Below are positions 25,877-39,068 of a stretch of DNA of 55,938 nt, piece by piece. Position 1 is the first letter of the stretch, and every line of letters starts with the position of its first letter. Source of the DNA: Armatimonadota bacterium (GTDB lineage: Bacteria; Armatimonadota; Chthonomonadetes; Chthonomonadales; CAJBBX01); NCBI GenBank assembly GCA_026392115.1, contig JAPLCQ010000088.1, positions 1 through 55,938 of the forward strand, given 5' to 3'. The notes under the pieces are model-generated. The model was not told where the DNA came from and searched no databases. It saw only the letters and a list, made by a program, of their open reading frames with translations. Position numbers and translations under genes: made by a program.

Positions 25877-27630
25877 ATGGGCCACACTTTCGAAGCCGCC
25901 GAGCTTTCGCTGCGCCTGTTCGGACCGATCGCGTTGGATGTGGACGGTTCGCCGGCCGCGACCGTTCGTTCGCGCTGCGCCGACCGTGTTCTGGGCTACC
26001 TCGTGGTCCAGGGCAGACCCGTTTCACGTTCGTTGGTGGCCGACACCATCTGGCCGAAGACGAGCAGTTCCGAGTCGCTTCGCCAGAGCATCAGCACGTT
26101 GCGCCGGGCGCTGGGCTCGCACGCTTGGCGGCTCGGATGCGACAACGGCACGTTGAGCTTCGATTCCGCGGGCGCCGACGTGGACCTGGCCGATTTCTAC
26201 CGGCTGTCGGCCGGCGACGATCTGGACGGCATGGTCAAGGCGCTGGAGATCAGCCGGAACCCCCTGCTGGATGGCAGCGACGAGCCGTGGGTCCTCAAGG
26301 CTCGGTCCGACGTGCGCCGCCGACGGCAGGAGGTCGCACACCGCGCCGCACACGCCGCGGCGGCAGCCGGACGGGGCGAACTGGCCCGCGACCTCTTGGC
26401 CCGGCACATCAGCATGACCCCGGCGCTGGAGCACGGCTGGCATGATCTGATGGCCATGTACGTGGAGGATGGCGACCGCGCCGCCGCCATCGGCCTTTAC
26501 AACAAGTATTGCGAGCGCCGGAAGAGCCATGACGGCATCGGGCCGTCGCCGGCCATGGTGGAGCTCTTTGGCCGGGCCCGTGCCACGCCGGCCGGCGACG
26601 ACGAGGCGTCTCCGCCCGCGTGGCCCGAGGCCCCCACGGTCGGCGGCGCCGTGCCGCTGACCTCGAACCTCTACATTGAGCGGCACGTTGATGCCGGGTT
26701 CGCCGAGGCGCTGGCCCGGCGCGAGAGCATCGTCAGGCTTCAGGGACCACGGCAGACGGGCAAGTCCTCCATCCTCGCCCGCGGCCTTCAGAGGGCTCGC
26801 GGGCTCGGCTCCGCCACCTTCGTCGTCGAGTTCGGCCGGCTGGCCGAGGCGGACCTGGGCTCCATGGACGCGCTCTGCCGCAGGCTTGCGGCCATCATCG
26901 CGGCCCAGCACGAGGAAGAGGTGGACCCCACCGAGACCTGGCTGGAGGCCCTCGGCGCCGGGCTGAACCTGGAGCGGTTCGTGCTGCGCCGCGTCGTCGC
27001 GCCCCGGGCCGAGCCCGTCGTTATCGCCATCGATGACGTGGACCGCCTCTTCGGCCGCCCCTTCGCCGACGAGTTCTTCGCCCTGCTGCGGTCGTGGCAC
27101 GAATCCCGCGCGAAGGACCCCGTCCGCCCCTGGGATCGCCTCACGCTGGCGCTGGTTCTCGCAACCGACGCCCGCCTCTACCTGCGCAACATCAACCACT
27201 CTCCGTTCAACGTGGGGCGCCGCGTGGCCGTGGAGGACCTGCGCCCCGCCGAGATCGACGAGATGGTGCGGCGCCACGGCGTGGACCTCGGCGGCGGCGA
27301 GGACCAGCGGCGATTCCACGAGATGGTCGGCGGAAGCGCCTACTTCGCGTGCCGGACCCTCCAAGCGATGGCGGAGCAGGGCTGGAGCGTGGAAGAGGTG
27401 TGCGTCCACGCCGGCCGCGACGACGGCCCGCTCGCGGGCCCGTTGCGCGACATCTACGCCAAGCTCGCCGGCGACGCCGAGCTGTCGGGCGCCGTACGGC
27501 GCGTCCTGGCCGGCCAGGGCTGCGGCGACGACGAGCTGTCGCGGCTCCGCTCCGGCGGCGTGCTGCTGGGCGAGCCCGAGAGCCCGCGCTTCCGCAACGC
27601 CGCCATACGCCGCTACCTGGAAGACCACCT

Positions 27631-27634
<4 letters not shown>
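25877..27634 (+). CDS. BTAD-type DNA-binding regulator fused to AAA-like ATPase
   Basis: The 585-residue protein has an N-terminal winged helix (LSLRLFGPIALDVDG, LRQSISTLRRALGS) and a BTAD-like helical region to about residue 240. An AAA-like ATPase of the PF14516 type follows, with Walker A LQGPRQTGKSSILA near 288-300 and Walker B VVIAIDDVDRLFG near 380, plus the family segment SPFNVGRRV. A GAGGGA site precedes the ATG. The stop overlaps the start of the next gene (GTGA), whose ATPase is a paralogue of this one. The pair probably forms one signalling unit, with this protein as DNA-binding output. Confidence 0.85.
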
Positions 27635-31185
<3,551 letters not shown>

Positions 31186-31229
31186 GCCGCAGCGACGCGG
31201 CCGGAAGCTCAGAGGGAGGTACGGAAACC

Positions 31230-31469
31230 ATGCTCTACGTGACCGTGCGGGTGGTGGACCCATCGGGTCGGCCCAAGGAGTACTCGCGCGTCTCTGTGAA
31301 GACGCCGGGCTTCCTCGGCGGATGGATGGCGGAGGTGCGGACCGACGCCGACGGAGAGGCCGAGTTCGAACTCAACATCGGCGCAAGCGACCGCATCGAG
31401 GTCTACGCCGACGGCCAGATTCTCTACGAGGACTACCCGAAGTCCCGCATCACCGTCACCGTGCGCTGA
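31230..31469 (+). CDS. small transthyretin/CarboxypepD-reg-like beta-sandwich protein
   Basis: The 79-residue protein consists of a single predicted beta-sandwich (LYVTVRVVDPSGRP, VRTDADGEAEFELN, IEVYADGQILYEDY), the pattern of carboxypeptidase regulatory-like or transthyretin-like domains. It has a strong GGGAGG ribosome site and no signal peptide. It begins 45 bp after the AAA-WD40 gene and may be the third member of that operon. Function is unknown; a role as accessory to the upstream sensor is a guess from position only. Confidence 0.75.
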   Translation: MLYVTVRVVDPSGRPKEYSRVSVKTPGFLGGWMAEVRTDADGEAEFELNIGASDRIEVYADGQILYEDYPKSRITVTVR

Positions 31470-31491
31470 CAGGCAAGTCGGGCGGCCCCTT

Positions 31492-32307
31492 CTACCCCGG
31501 CTTCTGGTAGACGCGGAGGTAGTCGACCTCGAACCGCGCGGGGAAGGTGGTGGATGCCGGGTCGCCTCCGTTGGCGCCGCCGATGGCCAGGTTCAGGATG
31601 ATGTGGTGCGGCCGGGTGAACGGGTTCGAGCCGTCGGGGTTCAGAGTCGCGGTGAGAAGCGTCTCGTTCAGCAGTTCGCCGTCGACGAAGAGGCGGACGG
31701 CCTCTGGCGTCCAGTCCATGCGCCAGACGTGGAACCGACCGGACCAGCGCTTGTCCTTGAACTGGGCGATGGGCTTGGCGGCGGCGTCCCACTTCGCCAC
31801 CCATCGCCGGTCGGTTCCCCACGCCACGTTGGCCAGGAGCATGCCCCGGTAGTACTCCATGATGTCGATCTCGCCGCCGGCGGGCCACTCGCCCTGGTCG
31901 CCCACGGTCCAGAAGGCGGGCCAAAGTCCCGCGCGCGTATCGATGCGGGCGCGCATCTCGAAGCGGCCATAGGTCCACGAGTGGAGACCGGCGGTCTTCA
32001 GGCTGGCGGAGGTGTACTCGGCGAACTCGCGCTTGGCCCGCCAGTCGGCCGCTCCGGGTTGGTAGCCGGGGTTCGGCTTCCGCTCTCGGCGCGCCTCGAT
32101 GATGAGGCGGCCCCCCTCGCACCGGGCGTTGTCTGCCTGGTACCACTGCGCCTCCTCGTTGCGCACGAAGCCGGTCTCAAAGGTCCATTTGGCAGGATCA
32201 GGCCGGCCGGCCCGGTTGAAGTCGTCGGACCAGACCAGCCGATATGCGTCCGGCGCACCCCCGGCGCAAGCAAGGCAGAGGGCCGCAAGGGCCACGCAGG
32301 TCAACAT
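31492..32307 (-). CDS. GH16 endo-beta-glucanase/laminarinase-like enzyme, secreted
   Basis: The 271-residue protein has a signal peptide (MLTCVALAALCLACAGG) and a single GH16 domain: LVWSDDFNRAG, NEEAQWYQ, the catalytic motif EIDIMEY (nucleophile Glu146, Asp148, acid/base Glu151), WRMDWTPEAVRLFVDG and HHIILNLAIGG. These fit endo-1,3-beta-glucanases and related enzymes; exact linkage specificity is not readable. A GGGAGG site precedes the ATG. It lies 17 bp downstream of the mrr-like gene on the same strand and may be transcribed with it. Confidence 0.9.
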   Translation of the reverse strand: MLTCVALAALCLACAGGAPDAYRLVWSDDFNRAGRPDPAKWTFETGFVRNEEAQWYQADNARCEGGRLIIEARRERKPNPGYQPGAADWRAKREFAEYTSASLKTAGLHSWTYGRFEMRARIDTRAGLWPAFWTVGDQGEWPAGGEIDIMEYYRGMLLANVAWGTDRRWVAKWDAAAKPIAQFKDKRWSGRFHVWRMDWTPEAVRLFVDGELLNETLLTATLNPDGSNPFTRPHHIILNLAIGGANGGDPASTTFPARFEVDYLRVYQKPG

Positions 32308-32324
32308 GGCAGGAACCTCCCGGA

Positions 32325-33248
32325 TTACATTTCGGCGAAGAAGTCCGAGTCCACGCGTTTCACGCGGTACTGCTCCACCACCGACACGCCCAGTTCATGC
32401 TCGACCATGAGCCGCGCCAACTCAATGCCATCGATGAGCGACACCTTGGGGCTACTCAAGCGGGCTTGGTAGTCGCGGGCCTCTGCGCTGAACCGCGAGG
32501 TGGTGATGAAGACGCCCTTCTGGGCACCCTGCCCGGTGAGGGCGCCTACAAAGGCCTGAATCTCTTTGGAGCCCACTGTGGAGCCGCTCCAGCGCTTGGC
32601 CTGCAGGTAGATGCGCTCCAGCCCCAGGCGGTCCAGGCTGATGACGCCGTCCACGCCGCCGTCACCCGACCGGCCAAGCACGCGCCCGGAGTCGTCGCCC
32701 AGCCCGCCATAGCCCAGTGTGAGCATGAGCTTCACGATGAGCCGCTCGAACGCCGCCGGGTCCATGCTTTGGACCTGCTGAAGCACTTCGGCGGCAAGCT
32801 GTTGCGTATGGCCAGCGAAGGCATCGGCCATTAGCTCCTGCGGCGACAGGTCAGCGGTCGGCAACTCGGTGCCGACCGTGGCGCCGGTTGCCTGCACCGG
32901 CCGCTCGCGCTTACGGAAGTCCGCGAACTCGGGGAAGCACTCAAGATCGGACGGGCGGATGGGGTTCGGCGCCTCGCGCAGATACTCCATGCCGCTCGGC
33001 GAGATGGCACTGACGGCACGGCCGGCAGGCTGGATGAGGCGCGCTTGCCGCAGGTAGGTAAGAGCCCATTGAGTGCGGCTTGCGATCCGCCTGCTGTTGC
33101 CACTGCGGTCGGTCTCCTGACGGTCAGCCTCCGTCAGCGCCAGCGCTGTGCAGCACTGCTCCATCACTTCGCGCCAGTGTCGCGCCTTCCCGTCGGACAG
33201 CGCCACGAGTGCGGGTCGCATGAACATATGGAACGGCGGAACGGCCAT
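32325..33248 (-). CDS. mrr: Mrr-type restriction endonuclease (type IV)
   Basis: The 307-residue protein has the Mrr N-terminal winged-helix domain (residues about 1-95, LVALSDGKARHWREV) and a C-terminal PD-(D/E)xK nuclease: LMLTLGYGGLG, then SGDGGVDGVIS (catalytic Asp) and LQAKRW (QxK). Length matches E. coli Mrr. These enzymes cut methylated foreign DNA. GGAGGTGA precedes the ATG. No modification methylase is nearby, as expected for a type IV enzyme. It diverges from the isomerase operon at 33514. Confidence 0.9.
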   Translation of the reverse strand: MAVPPFHMFMRPALVALSDGKARHWREVMEQCCTALALTEADRQETDRSGNSRRIASRTQWALTYLRQARLIQPAGRAVSAISPSGMEYLREAPNPIRPSDLECFPEFADFRKRERPVQATGATVGTELPTADLSPQELMADAFAGHTQQLAAEVLQQVQSMDPAAFERLIVKLMLTLGYGGLGDDSGRVLGRSGDGGVDGVISLDRLGLERIYLQAKRWSGSTVGSKEIQAFVGALTGQGAQKGVFITTSRFSAEARDYQARLSSPKVSLIDGIELARLMVEHELGVSVVEQYRVKRVDSDFFAEM

Positions 33249-33334
33249 GGCGTCACCTCCGGGGTTGCTCTTCGGCGTGCGGCAGCAATGCTACGCCCTT
33301 CGTTGTACCTCTCGGCGCCCGGGCGCAGGGCCTT

Positions 33335-33436
33335 GGGACGGATGGGACCTATGCGACTCATGGGACGGATGCGACCGGGGTATGGGCGGCGCTCCCATCG
33401 GTCGCATTCGTCCCATCGGTCCCATCAGTCCCATTC
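33335..33436. repeat. inverted GGGACNNATG-type repeat forming a long imperfect hairpin
   Basis: The left arm consists of GGGACGGATGGGACC, TGCGACTCATGGGAC and GGATGCGACCG; the right arm of CGGTCGCATTCGTCCCATCG, GTCCCATCAGTCCCATTC. The arms are near reverse complements of about 40 bp. A shorter relative occurs at 50250-50323. It lies between the divergent mrr-like gene and the isomerase gene. Confidence 0.75.
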
Positions 33437-33513
33437 ACCGGTCCTCCGACACGGTGCAGGAGGCCGCGCCTGCTGCGGTGAATCCTACGGCACTACGCGC
33501 TCTGGAGGGCAGC

Positions 33514-34350
33514 ATGAGACTGGGTGGACCCATCTTCGCACCGGCGGCCGACCCCGCCGCCTGGGTGGCGGCGCACCGCGCCGAGGGCTATACCGCGGCT
33601 TTCTGCCCGCTGGGACCCGATGCCGACGATGCCGCCGTGGCCGCCTACGAGCGCGCGGCCAGGGAGGCCGGCATCGTCATCGCCGAGGTGGGCGCCTGGA
33701 GCAACCCCATGAGCCCCGACGAGGCGACGCGCAAGGCCGCCATCGAGAACTGCAAGCGGCAGCTGCACCTGGCCGACCGCATCGGCGCGCGCTGCTGCGT
33801 CAACATCGCCGGCTCGCTGGGCGCACAGTGGGACGGGCCGCACCCGGCCAACCTCACGCGGCCCGCCTTCGACCAGATCGTGCAGACCGTCCGCGGCATC
33901 ATCGACGCCGTCCACCCGAGCCGCTCGTTCTACACCCTTGAGACGATGCCGTGGATGTACCCCGACTCGCCGGAGAGCTACGCCGACCTCATCAAGGCCA
34001 TCGACCGCAGGGCCTTCGCGGTGCATCTGGACCCCGTGAACCTGGTCTGCAGCCCCCAGCGCTACTTCGGCAACGCCGACCTGCTCCGCGCGTGCTTCAA
34101 GAAGCTGGGACCGCACATCCGAAGCTGCCACGCCAAGGACATCATCCTCCGCAGCAACCTGACGACCCACCTGGATGAAGTCGTGCCCGGCCAGGGCGGC
34201 CTCGACTACGGCGTCTACCTGACCGAGCTGAGCAAGCTGGCGCCGGACATCCCGCTGATGATGGAGCACATGGCCAAGCCCGAGGAGTACCGCGCCGCGG
34301 CCGCGCACATCCGCAAGGTGGCGGCTGAGAAGGGGCTGGGCGCGCTGTGA
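33514..34350 (+). CDS. sugar phosphate isomerase/epimerase (TIM barrel, AP endonuclease 2 family)
   Basis: The 278-residue protein has the family layout: LADRIGARCCVNIAG, YTLETMPWMYP (Glu ligand), FAVHLDPVNLVCS (Asp), SCHAKDII (His), LDYGVYL and LMMEHMAKPEEY (second Glu). These supply the metal-binding residues typical of keto-sugar isomerases and epimerases. GGAGGG lies 7 bp before the ATG at 33514; the longer upstream frame runs into repeat DNA and is rejected. It overlaps the next gene by 4 bp (GTGA), starting a three-gene operon. Confidence 0.87.
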   Translation: MRLGGPIFAPAADPAAWVAAHRAEGYTAAFCPLGPDADDAAVAAYERAAREAGIVIAEVGAWSNPMSPDEATRKAAIENCKRQLHLADRIGARCCVNIAGSLGAQWDGPHPANLTRPAFDQIVQTVRGIIDAVHPSRSFYTLETMPWMYPDSPESYADLIKAIDRRAFAVHLDPVNLVCSPQRYFGNADLLRACFKKLGPHIRSCHAKDIILRSNLTTHLDEVVPGQGGLDYGVYLTELSKLAPDIPLMMEHMAKPEEYRAAAAHIRKVAAEKGLGAL

Positions 34351-35345
34351 GCGGCGGTCTCCTCTCGGTCGCCTTCACGGCGCACCGAACCGCCGAGCTG
34401 GTGACGCAGCCCGCCGATGAGGCGCCTCCCGGCCCCGGTGAGATCGCCGGACCCACCCTCGCGTCGCTGGTTAGCCCCGGCACGGAGCTGAACTGGGCCT
34501 ACCTGGGCCAGGAGTTCCCCTCCTACCCCGGCTACGCCGCCGTCTTCCGCGTGGAGGAGGTGGGGCCGGATGTCTGCGGCTTCGACGTCGGCGACCTGGC
34601 CTTCTGCATGGGCCCGCACCGGAGCCGCCAGCGCACCTCGGCCCGCGACGCCGTCCGCGTGCCGCCGGGTCTGGGCGCCGCGCCGGCCTGCCTCTGCCGT
34701 CTGATGAACGTCTCCATGAGCACCCTCACCACCACCACGGCGCGCCCGCCGCAGAGCGTGCTGGTGACGGGCCTGGGCATCGTGGGCCATCTGGCCGCGC
34801 AGATCTTCGCCTCCTGCGGCTACGAGGCGCTGGCCGTGGACCCCGACGAACCGCGCCGGGCCCTGGCCCGCGACAAGGGGCTCGAGGCCGTCTTCGCCCA
34901 GACGCCGCTGAAGGACACCGACCTGGCCGGCCGCGTGGCGCTGGCGTTGGAGTGCTCGGGCCACGAGGCCGCGGCCATCGACTGCTGCCGCATGGTCCGC
35001 CAACGCGGCGAGGTGGTCCTGGTGGGCGTGCCGTGGCGCAAAAACACCGAGCAGAGCGCCCACGAACTGCTCCATGCGATCTTCCACCAGTACGCCGTGG
35101 TTCGCAGCGGATGGGAGTGGGAGGTGCCGCGCCACCCGGCGCCCTTTGTGACCGGGAGCCTGCAGGAGAACATGGCGGCCGCCCTGCGCTGGATCGCCGC
35201 CGGGCGGGTGGACGTCTCGGGTCTCTATGAGACCGTCTCGCCCGCGGAGTGCGGCGCCGTCTACGAGGGCCTGCTGGACCGCAGTTGGCCCGCCCTATCG
35301 GCCATCTACGACTGGGCCGCCCTGAGCGAGGAGTCACCCACATGA
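34347..35345 (+). CDS. medium-chain dehydrogenase/reductase-like sugar dehydrogenase
   Basis: The 332-residue protein is an MDR family member: N-terminal GroES-like part (VSPGTELNWAYLGQ, YPGYAAVFRVEEVG, FDVGDLAFCMGPH) and Rossmann part (VLVTGLGIVGHLAAQIF). The usual Cys ligand and GHE motif of catalytic-zinc alcohol dehydrogenases are not evident, so it may be zinc-independent. The GTG start overlaps the isomerase stop; its stop overlaps the SDR start. The tight coupling suggests it oxidises or reduces a sugar handled by the other two enzymes. Confidence 0.82.
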   Translation: MSGGLLSVAFTAHRTAELVTQPADEAPPGPGEIAGPTLASLVSPGTELNWAYLGQEFPSYPGYAAVFRVEEVGPDVCGFDVGDLAFCMGPHRSRQRTSARDAVRVPPGLGAAPACLCRLMNVSMSTLTTTTARPPQSVLVTGLGIVGHLAAQIFASCGYEALAVDPDEPRRALARDKGLEAVFAQTPLKDTDLAGRVALALECSGHEAAAIDCCRMVRQRGEVVLVGVPWRKNTEQSAHELLHAIFHQYAVVRSGWEWEVPRHPAPFVTGSLQENMAAALRWIAAGRVDVSGLYETVSPAECGAVYEGLLDRSWPALSAIYDWAALSEESPT

Positions 35346-36079
35346 CGAGGACAGCCGTCGTAACCGGGGCCAGCAGCGGCATCGGCGAAGCCACCGCGCG
35401 GGCGCTGGCCGCCCAGGGCTACCACGTCATCGCCGCCGCGCGCCGCATGGATCGCCTGGCGAAGCTGGCCGGCGAGATCGGCGGGACCGCCGCGGAGCTG
35501 GACGTCACCAGCCAGGCTTCGGTGGACGCGCTGGCCGCCGCGCTGCCCCCCGAACTCCAGGTGTTGGTGAACAACGCCGGCGGAGCGCTGGGCCTCGAGC
35601 CCATCGAGGCGGCCGACGAGGCCCACTGGGTGGGCATGTACGCCACCAACGTGCTGGGCCTCATGCGCGTGACGCGGGCGTTGCTCCCGGCGCTCAAGGC
35701 CGGGCGGGGGCATATCGTCAACATCACCAGCATCGCCGGGCGCGAGGTCTACGTCAACGGCGCGGGCTACACGGCCGCCAAGCACGCCGCCGTGGCTGTC
35801 ACCAAGACCCTCAGGCTGGAGCTCAACGGCCTGCCCGTCCGCGTGACCGACGTGGCGCCGGGGCTCGTGGAGACCGAGTTCGGCCTGGTGCGCTTCGACG
35901 GCGACGCCGACCGCGCCGCCGCCGCCTACAAGGGCATGACGCCGCTGGTCGCCGAGGACATCGCCGAGTGCGTGGCGTGGGCCGTCAGCCGCCCGTGGCA
36001 CGTGAACATCGACGAGATCGTCGTACGGCCCGTCGCTCAGGCCACCGTCAGCCTCGTGGCCCGGGACAAGGGCCTGTAG
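35342..36079 (+). CDS. short-chain dehydrogenase/reductase
   Basis: The 245-residue protein is a classical SDR: VVTGASSGIGEATAR (NAD(P) site), VLVNNAGGAL, ITSIAG (catalytic Ser) and GYTAAKHAAVAV (Tyr-x3-Lys), with the VAPGLVETEF segment. Basic residues after the second strand (AARRMDR) favour NADP. It resembles YdfG-type serine/3-hydroxy acid dehydrogenases. The ATG overlaps the MDR stop (ATGA). Substrate unknown; operon context indicates a carbohydrate derivative. Confidence 0.9.
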   Translation: MTRTAVVTGASSGIGEATARALAAQGYHVIAAARRMDRLAKLAGEIGGTAAELDVTSQASVDALAAALPPELQVLVNNAGGALGLEPIEAADEAHWVGMYATNVLGLMRVTRALLPALKAGRGHIVNITSIAGREVYVNGAGYTAAKHAAVAVTKTLRLELNGLPVRVTDVAPGLVETEFGLVRFDGDADRAAAAYKGMTPLVAEDIAECVAWAVSRPWHVNIDEIVVRPVAQATVSLVARDKGL

Positions 36080-36102
36080 CGCGCGCCGAAGGGGGCGCAT
36101 CC

Positions 36103-38685
36103 ATGAAGAGGGCATGCCTGATGGCGATCACGATGGCGATGGGCGCCGCGTCGCTGGCCGCACCCGGCGCGGATCGGCGGGCGATCCCGCCGCACACGGC
36201 GTTCCGGCGCTTCGATGCGGCGGCCTTCGCCAAGCCGGAGGCCTTCTTCTGGCCCGGATACATGTGGATATGGAACGACCGGCTCGACCCGGCGGCCACG
36301 CGCGCACAGCTGGCCGACATGGCGTCCCACGGCGCCATGGCCCCCATGGCCATACCCGAGCCCAGGGAGTTCCGTCCCGTCAACATGCCCACGCTCCTGG
36401 AGCCCGACTACCTGAGCGGCGGCTTCATGGATCAGGTCCGCGTGGCCGTGGACGAGGCCGCCCGCCTGGGCATGTGCACCTGGCTCTACGACGAGGGCGG
36501 CTGGCCCAGCGGCAGCGCCTGCGGCCGCGTGGTCGCCAAGGATCCGACGGTCGTGCAGAGGCAGGTCCGCTGGAGCTGGTCCGAGCCGAAGCCCGGCGAA
36601 GCGTTCCGCGCGCCCGCCGACTGCCTGGTGGCCTACACGCGCATCGGAAAGGAGCCCTGGCGGCGGCTGGAGCCCGGCGCCGAGCGCGGCTTCGCCGAGG
36701 CGGGCCGCGCCCTCGTCATCACCACGCCCGCGTCGGGCCGCTACCCGGACCTGACCAATGCCAGGGCCACGCGCCTCTTCATCGAGCTCACGCACGAGGC
36801 CTACAAGCGCGCCGTGGGGCACGAGTTCGGCAAGTCGATCCCGCTCATCTTCACCGACGAGCCCGGCTGCGGAGGCCTGCCATGGCCCGAGGACGCCGTG
36901 GAGGACTTCCGCGCGAAGAAGGGCTACGACCTGCGCGACCGCCTCTACGCCCTCATCGAGCCCGAGAACGACGCCGAGCGGCAGGTGCGCGTGGACTACT
37001 TCGACTGGTGGTCCGACCGTTTCGCGCGCAACTATCTGGGCCAGATCCAGGAGTGGTGCGCAAAGAACGGCATCCTCTCCGGCGGCCACCTCAATGGCGA
37101 GGACGTTACGCTGGGCTCCCGCATGTACGGCTTCGGCCAGATGCTCCGAGCCCTGCGGCGGCTCGACATCCCCGGCGTCGACGTCATCTGGCGGCAGCTC
37201 TGGCCCGGCCAGGCGAACCACTTCTTCCCCAAGTACGCCTCCACCGTTGCCCGGCAGGAGGGCGGCCGCTTCGCCATGAGCGAGAGCTTCGCCGTCTTCG
37301 GCAACGGCATGACGCCCGAGCAGATGAAGTGGCTAATCGACTACCAGCTCGTCCGCGGCATCCAGCTCTTCGACCTGGCGGCCTATCCCTACTCCTCGCG
37401 CGACTGGTTCATGGGCGGCGAGCGGCCCCACTTCGGCCCGGCCAACCCGCTCTGGAAGCATATGCCGCGCCTCCACGCCTACATCGCCCGCACGGGCCGC
37501 CTGATGAGCCTGGGCCGCGCCGACTGCCGCACGCTGCTCTACTTCCCCGTACGCGACATCTGGGCCGGCGCACCCGATCTGGAGCAGGTGCGGGCCTCGC
37601 AGGACGACCTGGCCAACGCACTGCTCGCGGCACAGCGCGAGTTCGACTTCGTGGATGACGATGCCCTGACGCGCCCCGCCACCCGGGTTGTCGGCGCCTG
37701 CCTCCGCATCGGCGAGATGGAGTACGACACGGTGCTCGTGAGCCGCGCGTCGTGGATTTCCGAGGCGTCCATGCGGCGGTTGAAGGCCTTCGCGGCGTCG
37801 GGCGGGCGCGTCGTCTGGGTCGATCGTCCGTCGGGCCTTCCCGCGCCCGGCTTCGGCGCGGCGGCCACGCGCGGCGACGCGGTGGCCATGGTGACCCCCG
37901 TGGTGCGCGTCGAACCGGCCAATGCCGCCGTACGGGCCACCGGGCGCCGCTTCACCGGCGGGGCCGCCTACCTCATCACCAACGAGGGCGCCGGCCCGAC
38001 CCGCTGCTCCGTCGTCATCGACCGTCCCCAGCGCCCGCGCCTGCTGGATGCCGAGACCGGGCGCATCCTGCGCATCGCCTCCGCCCAGCCCTGCGGCGAG
38101 GGGTGGCGCGTGGAGCTGGACCTGCCCTTCGGGGGCTCCGCGGCCCTGCTCTGTGGCGGCCGGGGGCGCGCCGAGGGCGAGGCAGACGCGGCCATCGCGG
38201 AGACCGCCTCCTTCGACGCGGCATGGACCCTTACGCCCCTCCGAGCATGGACCTTCGGCGAGCACGACTTCGAGGAGCGCCCCGGCGACGGCCGCCCGGT
38301 GGCGGCGCTCCCGGCCGACTTCTCCGGCGAGGCCGAGTACAGCGCCGTCCTGCCCCTGACGGAGCAACAGGCCCGCCTCGGCGCCGAGCTCGAACTGAGC
38401 GGCGTCCGCTTCGCCTGCGAGGTGGAGGTCAACGGCCGCCCCGTCGGTTCGCGGCTCTGGGGCCCCTGGCGCTTCCCGGTGAAGGGCCTGCTCAAGCCCG
38501 GCGCCAACATCGTCCGCGTGCGGGTAACCAACACGCTGGCCAACCTCTACGTCAACAACGACGCCCTGAGCCGCTTCACGGACAACCAACTGGGCCCCTA
38601 CCACCCCCGCGCTCTGGCCTTCGAGCGGGAGAGCGTCACCACCGACCTGCTCGGACCACGGCTGCTCCTCCACCTGGCGGAGTGA
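36103..38685 (+). CDS. GH106-like alpha-L-rhamnosidase, secreted
   Basis: The 860-residue protein has a signal peptide (ITMAMGAASLAAPGA) and the GH106-type TIM-barrel motifs FFWPGYMWIWNDRL, CTWLYDEGGWPSGSACGRVV, LIFTDEPGC and GGHLNGEDV. A C-terminal beta-sandwich (GVRFACEVEVNGRPVGSRLW, LKPGANIVRVRVTNTLANLY) looks like a GH2-type sugar-binding domain. It starts 23 bp after the SDR gene and probably belongs to its operon. Rhamnose-containing pectin or other polysaccharides are the expected substrate; the linkage is inferred from the family only. Confidence 0.87.
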   Translation: MKRACLMAITMAMGAASLAAPGADRRAIPPHTAFRRFDAAAFAKPEAFFWPGYMWIWNDRLDPAATRAQLADMASHGAMAPMAIPEPREFRPVNMPTLLEPDYLSGGFMDQVRVAVDEAARLGMCTWLYDEGGWPSGSACGRVVAKDPTVVQRQVRWSWSEPKPGEAFRAPADCLVAYTRIGKEPWRRLEPGAERGFAEAGRALVITTPASGRYPDLTNARATRLFIELTHEAYKRAVGHEFGKSIPLIFTDEPGCGGLPWPEDAVEDFRAKKGYDLRDRLYALIEPENDAERQVRVDYFDWWSDRFARNYLGQIQEWCAKNGILSGGHLNGEDVTLGSRMYGFGQMLRALRRLDIPGVDVIWRQLWPGQANHFFPKYASTVARQEGGRFAMSESFAVFGNGMTPEQMKWLIDYQLVRGIQLFDLAAYPYSSRDWFMGGERPHFGPANPLWKHMPRLHAYIARTGRLMSLGRADCRTLLYFPVRDIWAGAPDLEQVRASQDDLANALLAAQREFDFVDDDALTRPATRVVGACLRIGEMEYDTVLVSRASWISEASMRRLKAFAASGGRVVWVDRPSGLPAPGFGAAATRGDAVAMVTPVVRVEPANAAVRATGRRFTGGAAYLITNEGAGPTRCSVVIDRPQRPRLLDAETGRILRIASAQPCGEGWRVELDLPFGGSAALLCGGRGRAEGEADAAIAETASFDAAWTLTPLRAWTFGEHDFEERPGDGRPVAALPADFSGEAEYSAVLPLTEQQARLGAELELSGVRFACEVEVNGRPVGSRLWGPWRFPVKGLLKPGANIVRVRVTNTLANLYVNNDALSRFTDNQLGPYHPRALAFERESVTTDLLGPRLLLHLAE

Positions 38686-38698
38686 GCCGGCCGGGGTG

Positions 38699-38755
38699 CG
38701 GGCGGTTTAAACCGCTGCAACGAACGGCGGGAGGTCGCCCTTCGGCGACTGGACG
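38699..38755. repeat. single arm of the palindromic interspersed repeat
   Basis: GGCGGTTTAAACCGCTGCAA then GGTCGCCCTTCGGCGACT is one arm of the element found at 12936 and 15073. The gap 38686-38981 otherwise holds a short coding-like stretch on the minus strand (about 38760-38900, reading RTYSNDGWALDATGPLY), perhaps a remnant, and the tRNA promoter. Confidence 0.8.
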
Positions 38756-38944
38756 GCGGCGGAGGGTTCTCGCTGGTCGCCCTGAACGATCAGGCGCCGA
38801 CACGCCGCGGGAGCGCAATAGAGCGGCCCGGTTGCGTCGAGCGCCCAGCCGTCGTTTGAGTAGGTCCGCGCCGCCGTTCGCTCGGACCGTATCGAGATCA
38901 CGGCGCAACAGTTTGGCGGGGAGTGGCGATCGACCCCATGCAGC

Positions 38945-38970
38945 TTGACATCGTCGGGGTGTGCTATAAT
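38945..38970 (+). promoter_or_regulatory. promoter of tRNA-Pro
   Basis: TTGACA (38945-38950) and TATAAT (38965-38970) both match consensus exactly, but the spacer is only 14 bp. A TG one base before the -10 (TGCTATAAT) gives an extended -10, which could make the short spacer tolerable. The predicted start is a few bases before the tRNA. Confidence 0.65.
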
Positions 38971-38981
38971 GTCTCCTGCCT

Positions 38982-39058
38982 CGGGGTGTGGCTCAGCTTG
39001 GTAGAGCGCGCGGTTCGGGACTGCGAGGTCGGAGGTTCAAATCCTCTCACCCCGACCA
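38982..39058 (+). tRNA. tRNA-Pro (anticodon CGG), CCA encoded
   Basis: A full cloverleaf can be drawn. Acceptor CGGGGTG/CACCCCG, D stem GCTC/GAGC, anticodon stem CGCGG/CTGCG with loop TTCGGGA (anticodon CGG, codon CCG), variable AGGTC, T stem GGAGG/CCTCT with loop TTCAAAT, discriminator A and encoded CCA. Total 77 nt. The CGG anticodon fits the high-GC codon use of the neighbours. Confidence 0.95.
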
Positions 39059-39068
39059 AGGCGAAGAG

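Noticed and set aside
38636-38908. Small minus-strand ORFs between the rhamnosidase and tRNA
   Set aside because: They read through the repeat arm and lack a ribosome site; at most a fragment of a lost gene.
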